From: Clostridiales bacterium | Lineage (GTDB): Bacteria > Bacillota > Clostridia > Saccharofermentanales > Saccharofermentanaceae | Length of the DNA stretch: 64,000 bases | Direction: 5' to 3' | Assembly: GCA_017451265.1 (NCBI GenBank) | Contig: JAFSPU010000009.1 | Coordinates: forward strand, 1-64,000 | Shown here: positions 53,849-63,213 of the stretch, piece after piece | Layout: each line of letters starts with the position of its first letter | How positions within the stretch are numbered: the stretch's first letter is position 1 | Translations under genes and position numbers: made by a program | Notes under the pieces: model-generated | Told to the model about the DNA's origin: nothing | What the model saw: the letters and a program-made list of their open reading frames with translations, nothing else | Database searches by the model: none

Positions 53849-53880
53849 CGGGGCTGCGTATTTGCAGCCCCGATTTTGTT
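53849..53880 (+). terminator. Terminator of the ribosomal superoperon
   Basis: CGGGGCTGC (53849-53857) and GCAGCCCCG (53864-53872) around GTATTT, followed by ATTTTGTT. Confidence 0.93.
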
Positions 53881-53902
53881 ACCGGATATCTGAAAAACGA
53901 GA

Positions 53903-55678
53903 ATGGACTGCGCTGTACAAGTTAAGAACGTCGTCTTCTCCTATAAGAACGAAGAGGGAGAGGTTACGCCTGATAAGGCACTGAACGGTATAAGCCTTGA
54001 TATTAAGGCCGGTTCTTATTGCGCGGTATTGGGACCGAACGGCTCAGGCAAGTCCACTCTCGCCAAGATAATCGATGTCCTGGAGTTCCCGGATGAGGGT
54101 GACGTGGCCGTTCTCGGCGTAGTCCCTTCGGACGAAGATAAGTGCTATGAGATCAGACAGAACTGCGCTTATGTATTCCAGAATCCCGACAACCAGATAG
54201 TCGGTACCATAGTAGAAGAAGATGTGGCATTCGGTCCCGAGAACCTCGGAGTGCCTCTCCCTGAATTGAGGGAACGTGTGGATGCCGCTCTTAAATATAC
54301 AGGCCTTTATGAGCTTAAAGACCGTGAAGCCGCCACCTTATCCGGCGGCCAGAAGCAGAAGCTTGCCATAGCGGGAGCTCTTGCCATGAACCCGAAGATT
54401 CTAATCCTTGATGAATCCACCGCTATGCTCGATCCCGTAAGCCGTGATGAATTCCTTAACATCGTTGAGGACCTGAACCGCGATAAGGGTATCACTGTTA
54501 TAACCATTACGCATGACATGAATGAAGCCGCAAGGTGCGAGAAGATCTTCGTCGTAGAGAACGGCAGCGTGACCATGGAGGGAACTCCCGCATATATCTT
54601 CTCTCATCCCGATGCGGTTAAGAAGGCAGGTCTCGATCTGCCTCAGGATATAGATCTTATTTATGAGCTCGCAGAGTTGTCTGATTCCTCCGTTGACGAG
54701 GAAGATTTGTATGATGATTCGTCCAAGGTCAGGACGGCTGTAAGGCTCGCTTCCAAGGCTGTAGATATGCCTAAGCAGACTCATTACGATAAGCGTGAAC
54801 AAGGCCGTAAGATCTTGCAGATCACAGACCTTTCCTACTCATATGATTCCGGCAAGCACTATGCACTTGAGCATATCGATCTCGAGGTATACGACGGTGA
54901 AATTCTCGCAGTAGTCGGAAAGAGCGGCTGCGGTAAGACGACACTCATCTCGCACCTGAACGGCATCGTGAGGCCTCAGACGGGTGACGTGACGCTGTTC
55001 AGGGAAGACGGCACTGACTTAAGCACCACAAGAAAGAAGGATATCGCAGCCATAAGGAGCAGCGTGGGCCTCGTGTTCCAGTACCCCGAGTACCAGCTTT
55101 TCGAGGAAACTGTCGAGAAGGACATTGCGTACGGCCTTATCAACATGGGAGCTGCTGAAGACAACATAAGCGTCAGGGTAAAGGAAGCCGCCAGGATCGC
55201 GGGCCTTTCCGAGGACGTGCTCGGTAAGAGTCCTTTCGAGCTCTCCGGTGGACAGAAGAGAAGAGCTGCGCTTGCGGGCGTGCTTGTAATGAAACCGAAA
55301 GTGCTCGTTCTTGATGAGCCTGCAGCAGGCCTGGATCCTAAGGGACGCCGCGATATGTTTGAGACCATAAAGGCACTGCGCGATGCGGGTACCACCATAA
55401 TAATAGTGTCGCATAACATGGATGAAGCCGCGCGCTTTGCGGACAGGATCGTGTGCCTTAAGGAGGGAAAGAAGGTGGCGCAAGGAACGGCATCCGAGTT
55501 GTTTGAAGACGAGAAGAAGGCTCGCGAATGCGGTCTGTCTATGCCGGTGCTTTACGACTTCTCTTCCAAGATCAGAAATGAACTTTCAAAGCTTCACCCG
55601 GGTATCAGCCTGATGCCTCCGCTCCCGTTCTGCGGTGACGAAGCTCGTTCTATCGTAAGGAGCGTGCTGTCATGCTGA
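53903..55678 (+). CDS. ecfA: Fused ECF transporter ATPases EcfA1-EcfA2
   Basis: A 591-residue protein holding two ABC ATPase domains. Domain 1 (about 5-245): Walker A GPNGSGKST, signature LSGGQKQK, Walker B ILILDESTAMLD, as in EcfA1. Domain 2 (about 295-540): GKSGCGKTT, LSGGQKRR, VLVLDEPAAGLD, as in EcfA2. These are usually two adjacent genes behind rplQ; here they are one frame. With EcfT they energise exchangeable vitamin- and metal-binding S components encoded elsewhere. No clear Shine-Dalgarno stands before the ATG. Confidence 0.94.
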   Translation: MDCAVQVKNVVFSYKNEEGEVTPDKALNGISLDIKAGSYCAVLGPNGSGKSTLAKIIDVLEFPDEGDVAVLGVVPSDEDKCYEIRQNCAYVFQNPDNQIVGTIVEEDVAFGPENLGVPLPELRERVDAALKYTGLYELKDREAATLSGGQKQKLAIAGALAMNPKILILDESTAMLDPVSRDEFLNIVEDLNRDKGITVITITHDMNEAARCEKIFVVENGSVTMEGTPAYIFSHPDAVKKAGLDLPQDIDLIYELAELSDSSVDEEDLYDDSSKVRTAVRLASKAVDMPKQTHYDKREQGRKILQITDLSYSYDSGKHYALEHIDLEVYDGEILAVVGKSGCGKTTLISHLNGIVRPQTGDVTLFREDGTDLSTTRKKDIAAIRSSVGLVFQYPEYQLFEETVEKDIAYGLINMGAAEDNISVRVKEAARIAGLSEDVLGKSPFELSGGQKRRAALAGVLVMKPKVLVLDEPAAGLDPKGRRDMFETIKALRDAGTTIIIVSHNMDEAARFADRIVCLKEGKKVAQGTASELFEDEKKARECGLSMPVLYDFSSKIRNELSKLHPGISLMPPLPFCGDEARSIVRSVLSC

Positions 55679-56484
55679 GTGATATAAGCCTCGGACGTTA
55701 CGTGGATACAGGCTCGGTACTGCACAGGACCGACCCAAGGCTGAAGGTGATCCTGTACATGGTGTACCTGATTTCGGTGTTCATCGTTAATTCACCGCCG
55801 GCTCTGCTGGTGCTGTTCGTGCTCACCGTGATACAGCTTGTCACGGCAAAGGTTCCGCTCGATGTAATGTGGTCCACATTAAAACCGGTACTGCCGCTGG
55901 CACTGTTTATCTTTGTCATCAATGTGTTTACGATAAAGCAGGGTGAAGTGCTGTGGTCCTGGAGGTTCCTGACGGTTACCGATGTGGGAACTACCCGGGC
56001 CATACTGATGGCTTTAAGGATCATATTCCTCATCCTGTGCACCTCAGTGCTGCTTACACTCACGACGACACCTCTTAAGATTGCGGACGCACTGGAGTCA
56101 CTGCTGTCACCCCTTAAAGTGTTACATGTTCCGGTGCATGAAGCGTCCATGATGATGTCGATCGCACTGAGATTTATCCCGACTCTTATAGAGGAGACGG
56201 AAAAGATAATGAAGGCTCAGGAGTCCAGGGGTGCGAACTACGACACGGGCTCATTCATAAACAGACTTAAGGGTTATGTCGCGGTTCTGATCCCGCTGTT
56301 CGTATCTTCATTTAAGCGCGCTGAGGACCTTGCGGTGGCAATGGATGCGAGGTGTTACAAGGGAGGAAAGAACAGGACAAAACTGAATCCCCTTAAGATT
56401 ACGAAGACGGATGTTGCCGTGTTCATTCTGTTCCTCGCGGGAGCTGCGGTGCTGATCGCGACGGAAGTTTATTTCGCACGTTAA
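55672..56484 (+). CDS. ecfT: ECF transporter transmembrane protein EcfT
   Basis: A 270-residue membrane protein with about five or six helices. The coupling motifs that contact the ATPases are visible (AQESRGANYD and AMDARCYKGG, both Ala-x-Arg/Ser-Arg-Gly types). It overlaps ecfA by 7 bp. Confidence 0.95.
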   Translation: MLSDISLGRYVDTGSVLHRTDPRLKVILYMVYLISVFIVNSPPALLVLFVLTVIQLVTAKVPLDVMWSTLKPVLPLALFIFVINVFTIKQGEVLWSWRFLTVTDVGTTRAILMALRIIFLILCTSVLLTLTTTPLKIADALESLLSPLKVLHVPVHEASMMMSIALRFIPTLIEETEKIMKAQESRGANYDTGSFINRLKGYVAVLIPLFVSSFKRAEDLAVAMDARCYKGGKNRTKLNPLKITKTDVAVFILFLAGAAVLIATEVYFAR

Positions 56485-56510
56485 ACGGCATTCTATAAAA
56501 TATATTTGTG

Positions 56511-56519
56511 TGGTAAAAT
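56511..56519 (+). promoter_or_regulatory. Extended -10 promoter of the ROK kinase gene
   Basis: TGG precedes TAAAAT (56514-56519); start near 56526. GAAGGAGAC then lies before the ATG. No good -35 box. Confidence 0.45.
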
Positions 56520-56557
56520 TATCGGGTTATTAACGTTTCAGAAGGAGACAACTACAG

Positions 56558-57541
56558 ATGGCTTATTACGTCGGTATCGATTTGGGCGGAACCAATATCA
56601 AGGCGGGAATCGTCGATGATCAGGGAAAGCTCTTGAATAAGGAAAGCATCAAGACTAAGGCAGAAAGACCCTGCGAAGAGATCATCAAGGACATGGGTAT
56701 GCTCGCTGCCAAGGTTATCGAAGAGGCAGGACTTAAGAAGGAAGACATTAACGCTATCGGTATCGGTTCTCCCGGAACTCCCGACAACAAGTCAGGTCTT
56801 CTCGTTTATGCAAAGAATCTTCCTTTCGTAAATGCTCCCATGAGAAAGATTATCAGAGATGTTATCGATCTTCCTGTTTACATCGATAACGATGCTAACT
56901 GCGCAGCTATGGCAGAGGCAGTTGCAGGTGCAGCTAAGGGCGTAAAGGATTCAGTAACTATCACACTCGGTACAGGCGTAGGCGCAGGTGTTATCATCAA
57001 TGGTTCTATCTACTCCGGTTTCAACCAGGCAGGTTCCGAGTTCGGTCATACAGTTCTCGTAAGCGGCGGTGAGCAGTGCTCCTGCGGACGTAAGGGCTGC
57101 TTCGAGGCATATGCTTCCGCATCCGCTCTCGTAAGAATCACAAAGGAAGCTGCTGAGGCTAATCCCGATTCCAAGCTCAATGACGTTATCAGAGAGAACG
57201 GTAAGGTTAACGGTAAGACAGCGTTCATCGCCCAGAGACTTGGCGATGCTGCAGCTGACGGCGTTATCGATAAGTACACAGACTATCTTGCAGACGGTCT
57301 TGCAAATGCCATCAACACATTCATGCCTGAGGTGCTCGTTGTAGGCGGCGGCGTATGTAACGAAGGTGATCCTCTCCTCGTACCTTTGCAGGAGAAGACG
57401 ATGAGCCGTCCTTTCTTCGGCCCCGGCGTTAAGAAGACAAGAATTGCTCTGGCTCAGATGGGTAACGACGCAGGTATCGTCGGCGCTGCCATGATGGGCA
57501 TGAACTGCTTCGATATGAAGCTCGACGGCACAGCCTGCTGA
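56558..57541 (+). CDS. ROK-family glucokinase
   Basis: A 327-residue sugar kinase. YVGIDLGGTNIKAGIVDDQG is the phosphate-binding start; VTITLGTGVGAGVIINGSIY and the ROK zinc motif CSCGRKGCFEAYAS follow; IDNDANCAAMAEA holds the catalytic Asp. It probably phosphorylates glucose for glycolysis (GlcK). The codon use is that of highly expressed genes. It separates ecfT from truA, which normally are neighbours. Confidence 0.93.
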   Translation: MAYYVGIDLGGTNIKAGIVDDQGKLLNKESIKTKAERPCEEIIKDMGMLAAKVIEEAGLKKEDINAIGIGSPGTPDNKSGLLVYAKNLPFVNAPMRKIIRDVIDLPVYIDNDANCAAMAEAVAGAAKGVKDSVTITLGTGVGAGVIINGSIYSGFNQAGSEFGHTVLVSGGEQCSCGRKGCFEAYASASALVRITKEAAEANPDSKLNDVIRENGKVNGKTAFIAQRLGDAAADGVIDKYTDYLADGLANAINTFMPEVLVVGGGVCNEGDPLLVPLQEKTMSRPFFGPGVKKTRIALAQMGNDAGIVGAAMMGMNCFDMKLDGTAC

Positions 57542-57544
57542 TAA

Positions 57545-58309
57545 ATGCCTTCTGTCGCTCTCGTAATCGAATTCGACGGTACTGACTTCGTCGGCTGGCA
57601 GATCCAGGACAACGGCAGGTCAGTTCAGGAGGAGATTCAGAGGGCTCTCACAACACTTTATAAAAAAGAGATCAAAGTAACGGGATCATCCCGGACAGAC
57701 GCCGGTGTGCACGCACGCGGCCTCGTCTGTTCGGCGCAGGTCCCGTTTACTATACCCGCTGAAAAGCTTCCTCTGGCTTGCAATGCGATTCTGCCTGAGG
57801 ATGTCGCTGTTGTCGCGGCATACGATGTGCGTGAGGACTTCAATGCACGTTTCGACTCGCAGGGGAAAAGGTATATTTACCGCATAGTCCATGACCGCGT
57901 AAGGCACCCGCTGCTTGCGCGGTACTCCTATTTCGTTACCGGAAAGCTTGATGTCAACGCCATGAAAAAAGCTGCCCCTTTCTTTGAGGGTGAGCATGAC
58001 TTCGCGGCGTTCTGTGCTGTCGGTGGTTCGCAGAACACGACAGTGCGCAGGCTTAATCATGTCGAGGTTAGAAGCGAGGGTGACGGCCTCATTGAGATAG
58101 AGGTAAGAGGCGAGGCTTTCCTGTATAACATGGTGCGCATCATATCCGGCACTCTTCTTTATGTCGGGCAGGGAAAGATCGCGCCCGAGGATATCCCTGC
58201 CGTTATTGATTCGTGCGACCGTGAGCGCGCCGGAAAGACACTTCCTCCCGAAGGTTTAACACTCGAAGAAGTCTTCTATGACTGGGAGAATATTAAGCAA
58301 AATAAGTAA
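57545..58309 (+). CDS. truA: tRNA pseudouridine 38-40 synthase TruA
   Basis: A 254-residue enzyme: FVGWQIQDNGRSVQEEIQRA and the catalytic Asp in SSRTDAGVHARG; VRIISGTLLYVGQGKI near the end. It starts 3 bp after the ROK kinase. rplM-rpsI, which often follow, are not here. Confidence 0.96.
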   Translation: MPSVALVIEFDGTDFVGWQIQDNGRSVQEEIQRALTTLYKKEIKVTGSSRTDAGVHARGLVCSAQVPFTIPAEKLPLACNAILPEDVAVVAAYDVREDFNARFDSQGKRYIYRIVHDRVRHPLLARYSYFVTGKLDVNAMKKAAPFFEGEHDFAAFCAVGGSQNTTVRRLNHVEVRSEGDGLIEIEVRGEAFLYNMVRIISGTLLYVGQGKIAPEDIPAVIDSCDRERAGKTLPPEGLTLEEVFYDWENIKQNK

Positions 58310-58343
58310 AGTTTAAGACTTGTTTAAATCAGGTCTGTATTCA

Positions 58344-58372
58344 TTGAAGCGGCATTTTGCCGTGTATATAAT
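58344..58372 (+). promoter_or_regulatory. Promoter of the nfeD-stomatin pair
   Basis: TTGAAG (58344-58349), 17-bp spacer, TATAAT (58367-58372). The start near 58379 is 28 nt before the ATG at 58407. Confidence 0.78.
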
Positions 58373-58406
58373 TGTGATAACTTCGATGGAAAGGGAGGGA
58401 AATGTC

Positions 58407-58859
58407 ATGGAAATGTGGATCTTATGGCTTATACTAATGGTGGTATTCATAGTGATTGAAGGCATCACATTGGGGCTTACTACCGTGTGGTGTGCAGTCG
58501 GAAGTCTGGCGGCGGCAATATGCGCATATTTCGGCGCCAACGTCGGCATCCAGATAGCAGTCATGGTGATCGTATCCGTCGTTTGCTTCTTTATCTGCCT
58601 TAAGTGGATCAAACCTCAGCTTGATGCACGTCATGAGAAGAAAGAGAACGCGACCAATGCAGACAGACTCTTCGGAGAAGAGGCAATTGTTATCAAGGAG
58701 ATCAACACTCTTGAGTCCAAGGGTCAGGTCAAGGTAAGAGGAGATGTCTGGAGCGCCAAGACATCAGACCCCGAAAGGGTCATCCCGGTAGGCGCAAAGG
58801 TTAAGGTAATCAAGACCGAGGGCGTAAAGCTCCTGGTCGAGGAAATCAAGGAGGCTTAA
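58407..58859 (+). CDS. NfeD-family membrane protein
   Basis: A 150-residue protein: hydrophobic helices (about 3-25, 28-45, 48-66) followed by a soluble OB-fold domain (about 85-150; FGEEAIVIKEINTLESKGQV, VKVIKTEGVKLLVEEI). NfeD proteins work with SPFH partners in membrane microdomains. The ATG at 58407 is preferred to an upstream in-frame TTG at 58320, because GGGAGGG lies before it and the promoter lies between the two. Confidence 0.9.
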   Translation: MEMWILWLILMVVFIVIEGITLGLTTVWCAVGSLAAAICAYFGANVGIQIAVMVIVSVVCFFICLKWIKPQLDARHEKKENATNADRLFGEEAIVIKEINTLESKGQVKVRGDVWSAKTSDPERVIPVGAKVKVIKTEGVKLLVEEIKEA

Positions 58860-58862
58860 ACA

Positions 58863-59747
58863 ATGGTTGGAGTAATCATTACAATTGCAGTCGTATTTAT
58901 CATTCTGGCAGTACTGTCGATCGATATTGTTCCTCAGGCAACAACACATATCATCGAGCGTTTCGGTACTTACAAGGCTACATTCGATACGGGATTCCAC
59001 ATGAAGGTCCCTTTCATCGATAAGGTTGCCAAGAGGATCTCCCTTAAGGAGAAGGTTGCAGACTTTGCTCCTCAGGCCGTTATCACAAAGGATAACGTTA
59101 CAATGCAGATCGATACCATTGTTTTCTATCAGGTACTTGATCCTAAGCTCTATACATACGGAATCGAGCGTCCTATCCTTGCTATCGAGAACCTTTCTGC
59201 TACAACACTTCGTAACATCATCGGTGAACTCGAGCTCGACCAGACACTCACATCCCGTGACATCATCAACACAAAGATGAGAGAGATCCTCGACGACGAG
59301 ACAGATCGCTGGGGTATCAAGGTTAACAGAGTTGAGCTTAAGAACATCATCCCGCCTAAGGAAATCCAGATGGCGATGGAGAAGCAGATGAAGGCTGAGC
59401 GAGAGAAGAGAGAGGCTATCCTCATTGCTGAAGGTAAGAAGGAAGCAGCTATCCGTGAGGCAGAGGGTGAGAAGATGTCCGCTATCCTCCGTGCTGAGGC
59501 TCGTAAAGAGGCGGCTATCCGCGAGGCAGAAGGTCAGGCAGAGGCTATCCTCAAGATCAACGAGGCTAAGGCTCAGGGTCTGCAGATGATCAAAAATGTT
59601 CAGGCTGACGACGGACTTGTTAAGATCCGTTCCCTCGAGGCTATGGAGAAGATCGCAAACGGTCAGGCTACGAAGATCATCATTCCTTCGGAGCTCCAGG
59701 GCGTTGCAGGACTTGCTACATCCGTCAAGGAAATCATTAAGTCTTAA
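58863..59747 (+). CDS. Stomatin/QmcA-like SPFH protein
   Basis: A 294-residue protein: one N-terminal membrane helix (about 2-22), the SPFH/band-7 domain (about 25-180; IIERFGTYKATFDTGFHMKV) and an Ala/Glu-rich coiled coil (about 185-260) with repeats of EAAIREAEG. It starts 3 bp after nfeD, the classic pair thought to organise or protect membrane domains. Confidence 0.94.
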   Translation: MVGVIITIAVVFIILAVLSIDIVPQATTHIIERFGTYKATFDTGFHMKVPFIDKVAKRISLKEKVADFAPQAVITKDNVTMQIDTIVFYQVLDPKLYTYGIERPILAIENLSATTLRNIIGELELDQTLTSRDIINTKMREILDDETDRWGIKVNRVELKNIIPPKEIQMAMEKQMKAEREKREAILIAEGKKEAAIREAEGEKMSAILRAEARKEAAIREAEGQAEAILKINEAKAQGLQMIKNVQADDGLVKIRSLEAMEKIANGQATKIIIPSELQGVAGLATSVKEIIKS

Positions 59748-59763
59748 TAAGAATAATAAAGAA

Positions 59764-59804
59764 TGGTATAATTAGGGCTCCGGGGGATTTCTCCGGAGCT
59801 TTTT
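59764..59804 (+). promoter_or_regulatory. Extended -10 promoter overlapping a terminator-like hairpin before pncB
   Basis: TGG plus TATAAT (59767-59772) is an extended -10; its start (about 59779) falls in the hairpin GCTCCGG/CCGGAGC (59777-59783 and 59793-59799), which ends in TTTTT. The hairpin probably terminates the nfeD-stomatin transcript; whether it also forms at the 5' end of the pncB mRNA depends on the true start. Confidence 0.65.
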
Positions 59805-59829
59805 AGTGAGCAATTTAAGGAGGTCGCAT

Positions 59830-61287
59830 ATGAACGGCTGGAATGACAGAACTAATATGACGATGCTGACTGACTTCTATGAGCTTACCATGGGCAAGGG
59901 TTACCTTGACGACGGCAAGGCAGAGAAGATCGTTTACTTCGACGTTTTCTTCAGAAATATACCTGAGCAGGGTGGCTATGCCATCATGGCAGGCCTCGAG
60001 CAGGTTATCGACTATCTTTCCAATCTGCATTTTACAGAAGAGGATCTTCAGTTTTTAAGCGGATACGGATTCGATGACAAGTTCATCGATTACCTGAGAA
60101 ACTTCAAGTTCTCATGTGATGTATGGGCTGTTCCCGAGGGAACTCCCGTATTCCCCAGAGAGCCCCTTATCAAGGTAAGAGGACCTGCTCTTCAGGCACA
60201 GCTGCTTGAGACGGCTCTTCTTTGTACGATCAACCACCAGACTCTTATTGCCACCAAGACAGCAAGAATCGTGCGAGCTGCTGAAGGCAGACCGATAATG
60301 GAATTCGGTGCCAGAAGAGCACAGGGTTTTGATGCTTCTGTTCTCGGTGCGCGTGCAGCTTATATCGCGGGCGCGGCAGGTACATCCTGTACGATCTGCG
60401 GACAGCAGTTTGATATCCCGCTCTCCGGAACAATGGCTCACTCCTGGGTCATGCTCTACGACGATGAGTTCGAGGCATTCAAGGCATATGCCGAGTCTTA
60501 TCCCGACAAGTGCCTGCTCCTCGTAGATACATACGATGTTTTGAAGTCAGGTATTCCGAATGCGATCAGATGCGCACATGAAGTTCTCGAGCCTATGGGC
60601 AAGAAACTTCTCGGCATCAGAATCGATTCCGGAGACCTTACATATATGACTCAGAAGGCAAGGAAGATGCTCGATGAGGCAGGTCTTACAGACTGTAAGA
60701 TCACTGTTTCCAACGCTCTTGACGAGTACCTCATCAGAGACCTCATCTCACAGGGCGCTTGCATCGATTCCTTCGGTGTAGGTGAGAGACTTATCACCTC
60801 CAAGGCCGAGCCGGTATTCGGCGGCGTTTATAAGATCGCGGCCGTTGAGGATGATAACGGCAATGTTGTTCCCAAGATGAAGATCTCTGAGACAACAGCC
60901 AAGGTTACGACTCCCTGTGACAAGGAGATCGTAAGATTCTACGACAAGGAGACAGGCAAGGCGCTCGCAGACGTTCTCTTCGTTAAGGGTGAGCCCATCC
61001 CGGACGGCGAGCCTTATGAGATCTTCGATCCTGTGGAGACTTGGAAGGCTAAGACACTTACAAACTACACCACCAAGAAGATCCTCGTGGAGATTTTCAG
61101 AAGCGGTGAACTCGTATACGAGAAGCCCAGCATCACGGATATCAGAAACAACTGCACCAAGCAGCTCGATACACTCTGGGATGCCGTTAAGAGATTCGAG
61201 AATCCACATAACTTCTATGTTGATCTTTCTCCCAAGCTCTGGCAGATCAGAGATGATATCTTAAGAGGCTACAGAAATAATAAGTAA
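59830..61287 (+). CDS. pncB: Nicotinate phosphoribosyltransferase PncB
   Basis: A 485-residue enzyme of NAD salvage that makes nicotinate mononucleotide. NMTMLTDFYELTMGKGYLDD is the family start; EFGARRAQGFDASVLGARAA and GTMAHSWVM (with the phospho-His) follow; IRIDSGDLTYM is the phosphate site. ATG 59830 is chosen because AAGGAGG ends 7 nt before it; the upstream in-frame start lies before that site. Confidence 0.95.
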   Translation: MNGWNDRTNMTMLTDFYELTMGKGYLDDGKAEKIVYFDVFFRNIPEQGGYAIMAGLEQVIDYLSNLHFTEEDLQFLSGYGFDDKFIDYLRNFKFSCDVWAVPEGTPVFPREPLIKVRGPALQAQLLETALLCTINHQTLIATKTARIVRAAEGRPIMEFGARRAQGFDASVLGARAAYIAGAAGTSCTICGQQFDIPLSGTMAHSWVMLYDDEFEAFKAYAESYPDKCLLLVDTYDVLKSGIPNAIRCAHEVLEPMGKKLLGIRIDSGDLTYMTQKARKMLDEAGLTDCKITVSNALDEYLIRDLISQGACIDSFGVGERLITSKAEPVFGGVYKIAAVEDDNGNVVPKMKISETTAKVTTPCDKEIVRFYDKETGKALADVLFVKGEPIPDGEPYEIFDPVETWKAKTLTNYTTKKILVEIFRSGELVYEKPSITDIRNNCTKQLDTLWDAVKRFENPHNFYVDLSPKLWQIRDDILRGYRNNK

Positions 61288-61299
61288 GAGGTGAATAAC

Positions 61300-61785
61300 A
61301 TGGCTAACCCTATCGTAACTATTAAGATCAAGGACATGGGCGACATCAAGGCTGAGCTTTATCCTGATGTTGCACCCATCACAGTAGAGAACTTCGTAAA
61401 GCTTGCAGGTTCCGGCTTCTATAACGGACTTACATTCCACAGAATCATTCCCGGATTCATGATCCAGGGCGGAGATCCTGAGGGTACAGGAATGGGCGGT
61501 CCCGGATACTCTATCAAGGGTGAGTTTGCCGCTAACGGCGTACCTAACAGCCTCATTCACACAAGAGGCGTACTCTCCATGGCAAGATCCATGATGCCTG
61601 ATTCAGCAGGTTCACAGTTCTTTATCATGCACGAGGATGCTCCGCATCTTGACGGACAGTATGCAGCTTTCGGTAAGGTTATTGAGGGTATCGAGGTAGT
61701 CGATAAGGTAGCTTCCGTAAAGACAGATTATAACGACAAGCCTCTTGAGCCTGTTGTAATCGAGATCATGTCAGTTGAGGTGTAA
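61300..61785 (+). CDS. Cyclophilin-type peptidyl-prolyl isomerase
   Basis: A 161-residue cytoplasmic enzyme: FHRIIPGFMIQGGDPEGTGM with the catalytic Arg, MARSMMPDSAGSQFFIMH, and FGKVIEGIEVVDKVA. No signal peptide. ATG 61300 is preferred over GTG 61291, which is part of the AGAGGTGA ribosome site. It follows pncB by 12 bp and probably shares its transcript. Confidence 0.95.
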   Translation: MANPIVTIKIKDMGDIKAELYPDVAPITVENFVKLAGSGFYNGLTFHRIIPGFMIQGGDPEGTGMGGPGYSIKGEFAANGVPNSLIHTRGVLSMARSMMPDSAGSQFFIMHEDAPHLDGQYAAFGKVIEGIEVVDKVASVKTDYNDKPLEPVVIEIMSVEV

Positions 61786-61794
61786 TTTTCACGA

Positions 61795-63213
61795 ATGGAC
61801 GCTAAAGCCGATTCACGAATAAAGCATCTTGATTTCATATTCATAGATCTGTTCTGTGTTGAGATCTCGTTTGTCCTGGCCATCATCACAAGATACGGTC
61901 TGGCGGACTTTGTACAACTGATCACGAACAGTAACACCGACGATTCGAAGGCATTCAGACTCGTAAACGTCGTGATCATTCTCGCATATCTCGTATTCAT
62001 GCTGTTTACGGGACCTCATACGGGTATTGTAAAGAGAACTCATCTTAAGGAGTTCTGGAACGTAGTGATCTTAAATTCAGAGATCCTGTTTACGCTGTTC
62101 ACATTCCTGTATGTGATCAAGGTTTCAGCTATCTATTCCCGACTCATGATCGGATACTTCTTCGTATTCGATATAGCGGTAATGATGCTGTTCCGAACAT
62201 TCAGGAAGCTTATCCTAAGGATCAGATTCCTTGACGGAACCGATTCTGCGGGAGTTCTTCTCGTAGCACAGACTGATACAGCCGAGGCGTTCGTCAATAC
62301 ACTGATGACTAATAACAGCGGCTTCTATCACTTTAAGGGAATCATCTTCACGGATGCATACACAGAGCCCGAGTTTATGGGAATCCCGGTAATAAAGCAA
62401 AAGGAGATGCTCGACTACGTCAAGCTTCATCCTATTAACGATGTTTTCATGTTAACGAAGTCCGGAGGAAGACTCGCATCGGCTTTCATCAACATGGGTA
62501 TCACGGTCCACAGAGCGATGGATCTCGAGACTCCCAATATGTATAATGCGACACTTAATCAGATCGGCAATTATACGGTCATCACTTCGACTATTTCACG
62601 CGCAACGATGGGAGAGCTTCTGATAAAGAGAATCTGCGACATCTTTTTCTCTATCATCGGACTCTTCTTCACTGCTATACTTACCATCTTCCTTGCCCCT
62701 ATCATAAAGATGCAGGCTCCGGGTCCGGTCTTCTTCAAGCAGACCCGTGTAGGTAAGAACGGTAAGACATTCAAGATGTATAAGTTCCGCTCTATGTATA
62801 TCGATGCAGAGGAGAGGAAGAAGGAGCTCATGTCCCAGAATGAGATGAAGGGTCTTATGTTCAAGATGGAGAACGACCCGAGAATATTCCCTGCGGGCAA
62901 CTTCATGCGTAAGACTAGTATCGATGAGTTCCCCCAGTTCTGGAATATCTTCAAGGGTGACATGTCCCTTATCGGTACGCGTCCTCCTACATTGGACGAA
63001 TACGAGAACTACAAGCGTCACCACATGAGCCGCCTCGCCATGAAGCCCGGTCTCACCGGTATGTGGCAGGTATCCGGAAGATCCGACATCAAGGACTTTG
63101 AGGAGATCGTAAGACTTGATAATGAGTACATCAGAAACTTCAGCATCGGTCTTGATATCAAGATTTTCTTTAAGACCATCGGTACCGTTCTTGGTATGAA
63201 GGGATCGAAGTGA
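61795..63213 (+). CDS. Polyprenyl-phosphate hexose-1-phosphate transferase (WbaP/undecaprenyl type)
   Basis: A 472-residue membrane enzyme that begins exopolysaccharide or glycan assembly by loading a sugar phosphate on the lipid carrier. Four N-terminal helices (about 12-135), a nucleotide-binding-like middle domain, a fifth helix (about 280-300), and the catalytic domain with KMYKFRSMYIDAEERKKEL, IDEFPQFWNIFKGDMSLIG, TRPP and KPGLTGMWQVSGRSDI. It starts 10 bp after the cyclophilin and overlaps the next gene by 4 bp. It likely opens a polysaccharide locus continuing beyond the window. Confidence 0.94.
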   Translation: MDAKADSRIKHLDFIFIDLFCVEISFVLAIITRYGLADFVQLITNSNTDDSKAFRLVNVVIILAYLVFMLFTGPHTGIVKRTHLKEFWNVVILNSEILFTLFTFLYVIKVSAIYSRLMIGYFFVFDIAVMMLFRTFRKLILRIRFLDGTDSAGVLLVAQTDTAEAFVNTLMTNNSGFYHFKGIIFTDAYTEPEFMGIPVIKQKEMLDYVKLHPINDVFMLTKSGGRLASAFINMGITVHRAMDLETPNMYNATLNQIGNYTVITSTISRATMGELLIKRICDIFFSIIGLFFTAILTIFLAPIIKMQAPGPVFFKQTRVGKNGKTFKMYKFRSMYIDAEERKKELMSQNEMKGLMFKMENDPRIFPAGNFMRKTSIDEFPQFWNIFKGDMSLIGTRPPTLDEYENYKRHHMSRLAMKPGLTGMWQVSGRSDIKDFEEIVRLDNEYIRNFSIGLDIKIFFKTIGTVLGMKGSK

